Source: Alphaproteobacteria bacterium UBA6178 (GTDB taxonomy: Bacteria > Pseudomonadota > Alphaproteobacteria > Rickettsiales > UBA3002). Taken from it: a stretch of 17,561 nt of DNA. The DNA is taken from positions 23,943-41,503 of the forward strand of contig DITS01000020.1 of NCBI GenBank assembly GCA_002422205.1, given 5' to 3'. The notes beneath the pieces were generated by a model. It ran no database searches. It was not told the origin of the DNA and was given only the letters and a program-made list of their open reading frames with translations. A program made the position numbers and the translations under genes. Below are positions 1 through 6,096 of the stretch, piece by piece; position 1 is the first letter of the stretch, and every line of letters starts with the position of its first letter.

Positions 1-42
1 TCGTCCCGAACGACGCGCGCTACCAGGCTGCGCCACACCCCG
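1..42 (-). tRNA. tRNA-Pro (anticodon CGG), 5' part only
   Basis: On the minus strand the sequence opens with acceptor strand CGGGGTG, then TG, a D arm with GCGC paired to GCGC around the loop AGCCTGGTA, and the start of an anticodon arm CGTCG with loop TTCGGGA, giving anticodon CGG at bases 8 to 6. The first base of the acceptor is C, as is usual for bacterial tRNA-Pro, and the D arm matches the familiar tRNA-Pro pattern. The variable loop, T arm and 3' acceptor strand lie beyond the left edge, so this is a truncation by the window and not a pseudogene. Confidence 0.93.
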
Positions 43-65
43 ATACTGATATAGCTCTGGTCAGC

Positions 66-94
66 GGTATAGCGAATTGAAGGGCCGCGCGCAA
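66..94 (-). promoter_or_regulatory. candidate promoter of the tRNA-Pro gene
   Basis: Read on the minus strand there is TTGCGC, a 17-base spacer and TATACC, ending 23 bases before the first base of the tRNA. The spacing is ideal for a sigma-70-type promoter, while the hexamers match the consensus only partly. The tRNA could also be reached by read-through from the membrane-protein gene upstream of it. Confidence 0.4.
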
Positions 95-121
95 CAGCAA
101 AGATAGGGGAAAGAAGGGGGC

Positions 122-622
122 TTAGCGCGCCATATCGGTGGCACGTATATGGTCCATCCGACGCTTTAATTCACGATAAACATGCGACTCATCCCGAGGA
201 GCAATGCGGATATCATTAGGGGCAGGGTCCGATTTCATGCTGTGATATAGCTTGTTGGCACCCAGACCGACCACGCCCAAACCAGCCACCAATGCGCCGC
301 CTTTAACCCAGTCACTTTTCCATGCATCTTCAACAAACTGCGCCGATTTGGATTTATTGGGTTTATCTGATGCAAGATCGTTGAAAAAAGTAAGAACGCT
401 ATCCCATGCGTCCACAGCTAGGCCTTTGGCGTCTTTGGCGGTATCGCGCACCCAGTCTTTAAAATCAGGAGAAAGTTGCTCGTCCCATATATTCCCGATA
501 AAGCCGGACAAAAACCAACTACACACAGTAATCACCGTCACCGCAGCCGTAATTTTGGCCGCCCCGACAATCATGCCGCCCCAGCTAATACCCTGATTGG
601 ATGCGCTGGAAGCTGCCATCAT
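122..622 (-). CDS. small membrane protein, second of a TAATG-coupled pair, function unknown
   Basis: I do not recognise this 166-residue protein. It has a hydrophobic segment near the N-terminus (about residues 17-42) that follows the motif ISWGG, a charged Asp/Lys/Trp-rich middle (about 45-104) that is probably helical, a second glycine-rich hydrophobic segment (about 106-122), and a basic tail with RELKRR. No signal-peptide cleavage site is evident, so it is probably anchored in the inner membrane at both ends. Its ATG shares one base with the TAA of the gene upstream (TAATG), which suggests translational coupling. Two ATGs are adjacent; GGG upstream is slightly better spaced for the second (base 619). 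The N-terminal segment resembles that of the upstream protein ([T/S]WGG, then G, then KI and small residues), so the two may be paralogues or share a membrane-association module. That it is a real gene is likely; its role is open. Confidence 0.8.
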   Translation of the reverse strand: MMAASSASNQGISWGGMIVGAAKITAAVTVITVCSWFLSGFIGNIWDEQLSPDFKDWVRDTAKDAKGLAVDAWDSVLTFFNDLASDKPNKSKSAQFVEDAWKSDWVKGGALVAGLGVVGLGANKLYHSMKSDPAPNDIRIAPRDESHVYRELKRRMDHIRATDMAR

Positions 623-1533
623 TACCCACGATAAATGGAGTTTTCCACCGCAGCAAGCGCTTCACGACGACCCGCCTCGCGGCCAGTATGGCGACCAACA
701 ACACCTGCCGTCACAGCAGCCGCTGCACCCGTACCTGCCAGCGCTTGCCAGCTGAAGCCAACACCAATGCCAAGCTTGTCTCTGACTTTATCAACCAGCG
801 TTTCGGTGTTATTGCCTATCTTATCAATTGCCAAACGCAAATCTGCTTCGGCTACCTGAATATTTTTAATAGCATCAGGTGAGTTGAGCGCACCAGAAAT
901 TTGTTTGCTCGCAGCATCCAGACCATCACCAATACCAGCAGGGCCTACGTTATTCAGCGCATTAACCACACCAGTAATATGAGCCTTCAAGCCTTCAACA
1001 TCTGCAGGTATTGCACCAGTTAAAGCAGCTTTATTCTCAAAAAACTTCTCTAGCTGCTCTATGCCGGCTAATTTGCTTACAGTTTCCCATTGCCCGTTAG
1101 TAATCAATGCTTGTTTCCATGCATCAAATTTGCTGGATGCGTCAGTAACCGATTTTGTCAGATCCGAGTAGTTGCCACTGAAGTCAGTGACATTTACTGC
1201 GGCGGCTTCAGGGAAGGGAGCGGGAATCGGCTCTTTATTTGCTAATATATCCGTGCTGCTGGTAATACCCAGCGCATCCGTGACACTGGTAAACGCGCTA
1301 CCAATTCCATCCACCACCATCTTAGGTACATCCGCAATGCTCGCGCCAACTGCACCTGCCGTACCAGCCATTTTCGCGCTGGTGCTGCCAGCTTCTACCC
1401 AGCCAAGCTCTGTCGCGCCCCATGCGGCACCATAAAATAAACCCACACCCACAGCGATAACAGCGGCGATTTTGACGACGCCTTTCAAAACTCCACCCCA
1501 GGTCCAGCCTGCATTATCCGATTGTGTGGCCAT
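622..1533 (-). CDS. membrane-anchored helical protein, first of a TAATG-coupled pair, function unknown
   Basis: I do not recognise this 303-residue protein. It starts with a short polar stretch, the motif WTWGG, and a hydrophobic Gly/Ala-rich segment (about residues 14-41). A long, soluble, probably helical region of about 215 residues follows, rich in Ala, Asp, Lys and Asn. A second Ala/Gly-rich hydrophobic segment (about 262-280) and an arginine-rich tail (GRHTGREAGRRE) end the protein. This layout of anchor, helical middle, anchor and basic tail is the same as in the shorter protein encoded next. The start is set by AGGAG seven bases or so upstream of the ATG, and a well-spaced promoter lies just before it. 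The stop codon overlaps the next start by one base, so both proteins are probably made together. A structural or membrane-organising role is a guess only. No enzyme motif is visible. Confidence 0.82.
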   Translation of the reverse strand: MATQSDNAGWTWGGVLKGVVKIAAVIAVGVGLFYGAAWGATELGWVEAGSTSAKMAGTAGAVGASIADVPKMVVDGIGSAFTSVTDALGITSSTDILANKEPIPAPFPEAAAVNVTDFSGNYSDLTKSVTDASSKFDAWKQALITNGQWETVSKLAGIEQLEKFFENKAALTGAIPADVEGLKAHITGVVNALNNVGPAGIGDGLDAASKQISGALNSPDAIKNIQVAEADLRLAIDKIGNNTETLVDKVRDKLGIGVGFSWQALAGTGAAAAVTAGVVGRHTGREAGRREALAAVENSIYRG

Positions 1534-1583
1534 GATTATATCTCCTAAAATTCCATTTGCGCGAGCGCACAGTTACTATTTCT

Positions 1584-1612
1584 ATAGTATTGTTCTAACA
1601 CGCCATGTACAA
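1584..1612 (-). promoter_or_regulatory. promoter of the membrane-protein gene pair
   Basis: On the minus strand, TTGTAC, a 17-base spacer and TACTAT form a good sigma-70-type promoter. The expected transcription start is about 7 bases downstream, leaving a leader of roughly 40 bases before the ATG at 1533. This makes the pair an independent transcription unit, although read-through from acnA and the small gene is also possible because no clear terminator separates them. Confidence 0.6.
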
Positions 1613-1655
1613 AAGTTGTGTGACAGTTCTGTGAAGATTGTGGCCCAGCAGGGGC

Positions 1656-2009
1656 TTAGGACTCATCCTGCGCTTTGAGCTTGGCGATTTTCTCTTCGAT
1701 TTCCTGCTTAGGATCAATCGGCTGGAAAAAGCTGCTGGCATCGGTATTGTAGATCTCAGCCACTTTTTCGGTTACTTCTACGGGGGGCTTTTCACCTTCG
1801 CCAGAAACAACAACTTCGCCATACGCATCAAAATTATATAAATCCAGCTTGCCCGATGACTCCGCTTCTTTGAAGGCGTCATACATGCTGGGCTTCACAG
1901 CCACATAGCACCAAAAGGGGCCGCCCGTATCTAATGTGCCATACACCAGCATAATAATACGGGAGATATTATCCGGATTATATTTATCGCCTTCAGCCGT
2001 TTCGCTCAT
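1656..2009 (-). CDS. conserved-looking hypothetical protein downstream of acnA
   Basis: This is a 117-residue acidic soluble protein that I cannot assign to a family. It opens with MSETAEGDKY, contains an aromatic-rich stretch (MLVYGTLDTGGPFWCYVAV) that looks like the core of a small folded domain, and ends in a Lys/Glu-rich helical tail. There is no signal peptide or membrane segment. I take the ATG at 2009 because GGAG lies five bases before it; an in-frame GTG at 2015 would add two residues and overlap that ribosome-binding site. It lies 17 bases after the acnA stop codon on the same strand, so it is probably co-transcribed with acnA. The YNFDAYGEVV region and the tail give no functional clue. 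Confidence 0.78.
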   Translation of the reverse strand: MSETAEGDKYNPDNISRIIMLVYGTLDTGGPFWCYVAVKPSMYDAFKEAESSGKLDLYNFDAYGEVVVSGEGEKPPVEVTEKVAEIYNTDASSFFQPIDPKQEIEEKIAKLKAQDES

Positions 2010-2026
2010 TATCACTCCATGGGCGT

Positions 2027-4726
2027 TTACGCCGCCTTTAAGAGGTTTCTCATAACGTATTGGAGAATACCACCATTTTTCATATATGCCAACTCATCAA
2101 TCGTGTCAATGCGGCATAATAGTGGGATAATCTGGGTTGAGCCATCCTTGCGGGTGATTGTTGCCGTCACATCGCTCAGCGGTTTAATATCATCATGCAG
2201 GCCGGAAATAGCAATAGTTTCAGTGCCATCCAGTTTCAGGCTCTGGCGGCTCATGCCATCTTTAAAGGTCAGCGGAACCACGCCCATCCCAACGAGGTTG
2301 GAACGGTGAATCCGTTCAAAACTTTCCGAAATCACAGCCTTCACACCCAATAAGTTGGTGCCCTTGGCCGCCCAATCGCGCGACGAACCGGTGCCATATT
2401 CCTTGCCCGCAATCACCACCAGCGGCTTTGCGTCCGCCTGATACTTCATCGCCGCATCGTAAATGCTCATGGTTTCACCGGTCGGAATATAAATGGTATA
2501 GCCACCCTCGGTGCCCGGCACCATTTCGTTTTTAATGCGAATATTGGCAAAGGTACCGCGCATCATCACTTCATGGTTACCACGGCGCGAACCGTAGGAA
2601 TTGAAATCCTCCGGTGCTACGCCATGCGCTTCCAGATATTTGGCCGCAGGGCTGTTTTTGGCAATATTGCCAGCGGGCGAGATATGGTCGGTCGTAATAC
2701 TATCGCCCAGTAGTGCTAAAATATTAGCGCCCTGAATGTCAGCCAACACACCGGCTGTTGCCTCAGGCTTCATCCCCACAAAATAGGGCGGGTTTTGCAC
2801 ATAGGTGCTGTTATCATCCCAGCCATAGGTCGTGCCTTCGGATGTCTCAATATCCTGCCATGATTGCTCACCCGAGAACACATCCGCATATTTAGAGCGG
2901 AACATTTCGGCGGTTACGCATTGATGCACCACATCCTGAATTTCTTTATTAGTGGGCCAGATATCACGCAAATAGACCTCTTTACCGTCAGCAGTGGTGC
3001 CAACCGGTTGCGTGGTAATATCCGTTAACATCGAACCAGCCAGCGCATACGCCACGACCAGCGGCGGGGAGGCAAGGTAATTGGCTTTCACCAATTGATG
3101 CACGCGGCCTTCAAAATTGCGGTTACCCGACAATACCGACGTGACCACTAAATTATTGTCTTTAATGCTTTGTTCAATTTCATCCATCAGCGGGCCGGAA
3201 TTACCGATGCAAGTGGTGCAACCATATCCCACCAGATTAAAGCCCATCGCATCCAGATCATCCTGTAAATTGGCTTTTTCCAGATACTCCGTCACCACTT
3301 TCGATCCGGGAGCCAGCGATGTTTTAACCCAGGGCTTCACGCTCAGGCCCAACGCACGGGCTTTGCGCGCTACCAAACCGGCGGCAATCATCACGCTCGG
3401 ATTCGACGTATTGGTACAGCTGGTAATCGCGGCAATCACCACATCGCCATGGCCCATATCGAAATCTTTGCCCTTTACCGCCACACGCGCGCCTTGCGCC
3501 ACGCTACCGCTATTTAAGTTAGGCAACTCTTTCTCAAAAGAGGGCTTAGCTTGCGACAATAGCACACGATCCTGCGGACGCTTAGGGCCAGCAAGGCTTG
3601 GCACCACCGTGCTCATATCCAGCTCCAGCGTGTCGGTAAAAATCGGGTCGGCATAATCAGCGCCGCGCCACATGCCTTGCGCCTTGGCATAGGCTTCCAC
3701 CAACGCAATGCGCGCATCATCCCGCGCGGTCAGGCGCATATAAGTCAGCGTTTCATCATCAATCGGGAAAATACCGCAGGTCGCGCCATATTCAGGGGCC
3801 ATATTGGCAATGGTCGCGCGATCAGCAAGCGGCAGCGAATCAAGGCCGGGGCCATAAAATTCCACAAATTTATTTACCACGCCTTTTGCGCGTAGCATCT
3901 GCGTTACGGTTAACACCAAATCGGTAGCGGTCGTACCTTCCGACATTTTACCGGTCAGTTTGAAACCAATGACTTCCGGAATCAGCATCGAAATAGGCTG
4001 ACCGAGCATTGCTGCTTCCGCCTCAATACCACCCACACCCCAGCCCAGCACACCCAGACCATTCACCATGGTCGTATGGCTATCGGTGCCCACCAGCGTA
4101 TCAGGATAGGCGACGGTTTTACCGTCGATGTCTTTGGTCCATACCGTCTGCGCCAGATATTCCAGATTCACCTGATGGCAAATACCGGTTCCGGGCGGCA
4201 CCACGCGGAAGTTATCAAACGCATTCTGCCCCCAGCGCAAGAAAGCATAGCGCTCGCCATTGCGCTCCATTTCAATATCCACATTTTGCTCAAACGCGCT
4301 CGCCGTGGCGTATTTATCCACCATCACCGAATGGTCAATCACCAGATCAACGGGCGAAAGCGGGTTAATCTTCGTGGCCTTAGCGCCCATTTTATTCACC
4401 GCATCGCGCATCGCGGCCAAATCCACCACCGCAGGCACACCGGTAAAATCCTGCATCAAAACGCGGGCAGGGCGGTATGCGATTTCTTGCGGATTGTTTT
4501 TGGTCTCCATCCAGGCCGGAAAAGCTTTGATATCTTTCAAGGTTACCGTCTGGCCATCTTCATAGCGCAGCAGGTTTTCCAGTAATATTTTAAGTGAAAA
4601 GGGGAGCCGCGCAAAGTCCACACCCAGCGCCTTCGCTGCTGCGGGAATACTATAATAAGTGTATTCTTTACCATTAACATTGAGTTGAGCTTGAGATTTC
4701 AGCGAATTTTGGCTGAGGGATTGCAT
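2027..4726 (-). CDS. acnA: aconitate hydratase (AcnA type)
   Basis: Aconitase of the citric acid cycle interconverts citrate and isocitrate through cis-aconitate in the cytoplasm, using a [4Fe-4S] cluster. The 899-residue length fits the AcnA/IRP1 type. The three cluster cysteines are C437 in SCTNTSNPS and C503 and C506 in YGCTTCIGNSGP. Other family signatures are DFTGVPAVVDLAAMRDA near residue 93, GTDSHTTMVNGLGVLGWGVGG near 213, and GSSRDWAAKGTNLLGVKA in the C-terminal swivel domain. An upstream in-frame extension of 37 codons exists but lacks family similarity. The ATG at 4726 is preceded by GGAGA six bases away and starts where AcnA proteins usually start. The gene diverges from ccmA, and its promoter lies inside an inverted repeat. 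The product is intact, with all cluster ligands present. Confidence 0.97.
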   Translation of the reverse strand: MQSLSQNSLKSQAQLNVNGKEYTYYSIPAAAKALGVDFARLPFSLKILLENLLRYEDGQTVTLKDIKAFPAWMETKNNPQEIAYRPARVLMQDFTGVPAVVDLAAMRDAVNKMGAKATKINPLSPVDLVIDHSVMVDKYATASAFEQNVDIEMERNGERYAFLRWGQNAFDNFRVVPPGTGICHQVNLEYLAQTVWTKDIDGKTVAYPDTLVGTDSHTTMVNGLGVLGWGVGGIEAEAAMLGQPISMLIPEVIGFKLTGKMSEGTTATDLVLTVTQMLRAKGVVNKFVEFYGPGLDSLPLADRATIANMAPEYGATCGIFPIDDETLTYMRLTARDDARIALVEAYAKAQGMWRGADYADPIFTDTLELDMSTVVPSLAGPKRPQDRVLLSQAKPSFEKELPNLNSGSVAQGARVAVKGKDFDMGHGDVVIAAITSCTNTSNPSVMIAAGLVARKARALGLSVKPWVKTSLAPGSKVVTEYLEKANLQDDLDAMGFNLVGYGCTTCIGNSGPLMDEIEQSIKDNNLVVTSVLSGNRNFEGRVHQLVKANYLASPPLVVAYALAGSMLTDITTQPVGTTADGKEVYLRDIWPTNKEIQDVVHQCVTAEMFRSKYADVFSGEQSWQDIETSEGTTYGWDDNSTYVQNPPYFVGMKPEATAGVLADIQGANILALLGDSITTDHISPAGNIAKNSPAAKYLEAHGVAPEDFNSYGSRRGNHEVMMRGTFANIRIKNEMVPGTEGGYTIYIPTGETMSIYDAAMKYQADAKPLVVIAGKEYGTGSSRDWAAKGTNLLGVKAVISESFERIHRSNLVGMGVVPLTFKDGMSRQSLKLDGTETIAISGLHDDIKPLSDVTATITRKDGSTQIIPLLCRIDTIDELAYMKNGGILQYVMRNLLKAA

Positions 4727-4758
4727 GGCGTGTCTCCATAGAAAGTGTTTTTTAATTG

Positions 4759-4807
4759 TTACAACCTTTGTATTGCGTAAATGCAGACAAAGCAATACTC
4801 GTTGTAA
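4759..4807. repeat. interrupted inverted repeat between acnA and ccmA, possible operator
   Basis: The left arm is TTACAAC (4759-4765), CTTT, then GTATTGC (4770-4776). The right arm is GCAATAC (4792-4798), TC, then GTTGTAA (4801-4807). Fourteen base pairs can form, symmetric around a 15-base centre, with a small asymmetric interruption. The outer left element also forms TTGTTACAA with the bases before it, itself a 4-1-4 palindrome. The repeat covers both hexamers of the candidate acnA promoter and lies just upstream of ccmA. A regulator-binding site for the divergent pair is the simplest reading. An RNA hairpin in a ccmA leader is the alternative. Confidence 0.6.
4767..4795 (-). promoter_or_regulatory. 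candidate acnA promoter
   Basis: On the minus strand, TTGCTT, a 17-base spacer and TACAAA lie about 40 bases before the acnA ATG. Spacing is ideal and the hexamers match the sigma-70 consensus at four of six positions each. Both hexamers overlap the inner arms of the inverted repeat, so a protein bound there would compete with RNA polymerase. For ccmA on the other strand I see only weaker candidates, such as GATAAT at 4810-4815. Confidence 0.5.
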
Positions 4808-4835
4808 ACGATAATAGTTAACAGAACGTAAGCAC

Positions 4836-5471
4836 ATGGCGGAAATTCTACTAGAATGTCAGCAGATCGCACTGGAACGCGGAGGGCGCCGCCTGTTCGC
4901 AGGCCTTTCCTTAACCGTTAAAAGCGGTGATTTGCTCCTGATAAGGGGAGACAACGGTAGCGGAAAGTCATCATTAATCAAAATGTTGTCAGGCATTCTT
5001 CAACCTGCATCCGGCCAGATGTGTTATAATGGCACGCAAGTTAAAAAAAATTCCATCTATCACCAGCAAGTGATTTATATTGGCCACGAAACAGCGCTCT
5101 ATCCGCATTTAACTGTCGAAGACAATATCAGCTTCTGGGCCAAATTGCATGGCTATCCGCAGTTAGCCGACATCGCGATGCATTATTTCCAACTCGAGCC
5201 CTATCGGTACATCCGCTGCGAAGAACTCTCCGCCGGTTGGCAAAAACGCGTGGCACTTACCCGCCTGATTACCATCCCGCGCCCATGCTGGTTCCTCGAT
5301 GAGCCCACCGTCAATCTTGATCAGCAGGGTATTGTATTAGTTGAGTCTTTAATCCGCACACGGCAAGAAAAAGGCGGACTAATCATTATGGCAAGCCACA
5401 TACCCAGTCATGATATCGATATAAAGGAAATAAATATTAATAACTTAAACAAAGAAGCTAAAGTAAATTAA
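4836..5471 (+). CDS. ccmA: haem ABC exporter ATP-binding protein CcmA
   Basis: CcmA is the cytoplasmic ATPase of the CcmABCD system for cytochrome c maturation. It powers release of haem-loaded CcmE. The 211-residue protein carries a Walker A motif GDNGSGKSS (residues 38-46), the ABC signature as LSAGWQKR (131-138, LSAGQ-like with W in place of Q, as is common in CcmA), Walker B CWFLDEP (151-157) and the H-loop histidine H188 in MASH. The size fits the family. The gene directly abuts ccmB, with TAA followed immediately by ATG, so the two are translated together. The ribosome-binding site is weak (a purine-poor GTAAG before CAC and ATG). The last 25 or so codons are AT-rich and low in similarity signals. 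Other ABC ATPases of this size exist, but the ccmB neighbour settles the call. Confidence 0.93.
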   Translation: MAEILLECQQIALERGGRRLFAGLSLTVKSGDLLLIRGDNGSGKSSLIKMLSGILQPASGQMCYNGTQVKKNSIYHQQVIYIGHETALYPHLTVEDNISFWAKLHGYPQLADIAMHYFQLEPYRYIRCEELSAGWQKRVALTRLITIPRPCWFLDEPTVNLDQQGIVLVESLIRTRQEKGGLIIMASHIPSHDIDIKEININNLNKEAKVN

Positions 5472-6095
5472 ATGATCGTTCTATTTAAATTATTCCTTAA
5501 AAATAACATTAAGAATTCAAAATATCCTATTTATATATATGGAATATTTACAATCAGCATTGTATTTTATGCCTTGCTGCTTTCGCCTTCGGGCTCCTTG
5601 ACCCCACTGATAGCAAAATCAATTATATGGATCAATATTTTGCTCTCTTGCTCGCTCTTCCTAACACAGCAATTCTACGCGCAAGAAGCCAAGCAGGGCA
5701 TCCTCGAGCAATGGATGGTAATGCCAATTAACTTAGAATGGATCATTGCAATGAAATGGCTAAGCCACTGGCTGCTAAGCGCGCTTCCCATCATGCTATT
5801 AGTTCCTTTCCTTAGCTTGGTTTTACAATTGGATAGCGTCCAGATAATGCCATTAATTGGTCATTTGCTGCTAGGCTCTATCATCATCAGCGCCATATCC
5901 AGCATCGGCGCGGCAGCAATGCTATCTGAGCGTCAGGATGCAAGCATTACCTTATTGTTTATTTTGCCATTATTACTGCCGGTACTATTGTTGGGAGCAG
6001 GGGGCGCCACCGTGATGCTGGTGGGTATGGCCGCTATTACCTTGCCTTTATCGGTGATTGCAGGGGCAGCCATGCTGCGCGCGCATCTGAGCTAA
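5472..6095 (+). CDS. ccmB: haem exporter membrane protein CcmB
   Basis: CcmB is the membrane subunit that partners CcmA in cytochrome c maturation. The 207-residue protein is very hydrophobic, with about six predicted membrane helices. It carries the family pattern in which EAKQGILEQWMVMPI follows the second helix (compare the EDGTLEQL-type loop of CcmB), then a KWLSHWLLSALPI helix and an SSIGAAAMLSERQDA loop. It begins at the base after the ccmA stop codon. Its first 90 bases are markedly AT-rich compared with its own 3' half. No ccmC or ccmD follows; instead the next gene is convergent, so the remaining ccm genes must be elsewhere. CcmB ends one base before the stop codon of the convergent oxidoreductase gene, leaving no room for a classical terminator. 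Confidence 0.9.
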   Translation: MIVLFKLFLKNNIKNSKYPIYIYGIFTISIVFYALLLSPSGSLTPLIAKSIIWINILLSCSLFLTQQFYAQEAKQGILEQWMVMPINLEWIIAMKWLSHWLLSALPIMLLVPFLSLVLQLDSVQIMPLIGHLLLGSIIISAISSIGAAAMLSERQDASITLLFILPLLLPVLLLGAGGATVMLVGMAAITLPLSVIAGAAMLRAHLS

Positions 6096-6096
6096 G

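Noticed and set aside
1..1533. Genomic island inserted at tRNA-Pro carrying the unknown membrane-protein pair
   Set aside because: The pair lies on the 5' side of the tRNA gene, whereas integrases normally use the 3' end, which is outside the window. No integrase, direct repeat of the tRNA end or composition break is visible.
1613..1655. Terminator between the small hypothetical gene and the membrane-protein pair
   Set aside because: ACAG-AA-CTGT and similar short repeats are too weak and there is no T run on the correct strand.
4727..4837. Extended N-terminus of aconitase (37 extra codons)
   Set aside because: The extra residues do not look like AcnA, would run through the promoter and inverted repeat, and the inner ATG has a well-placed GGAGA.
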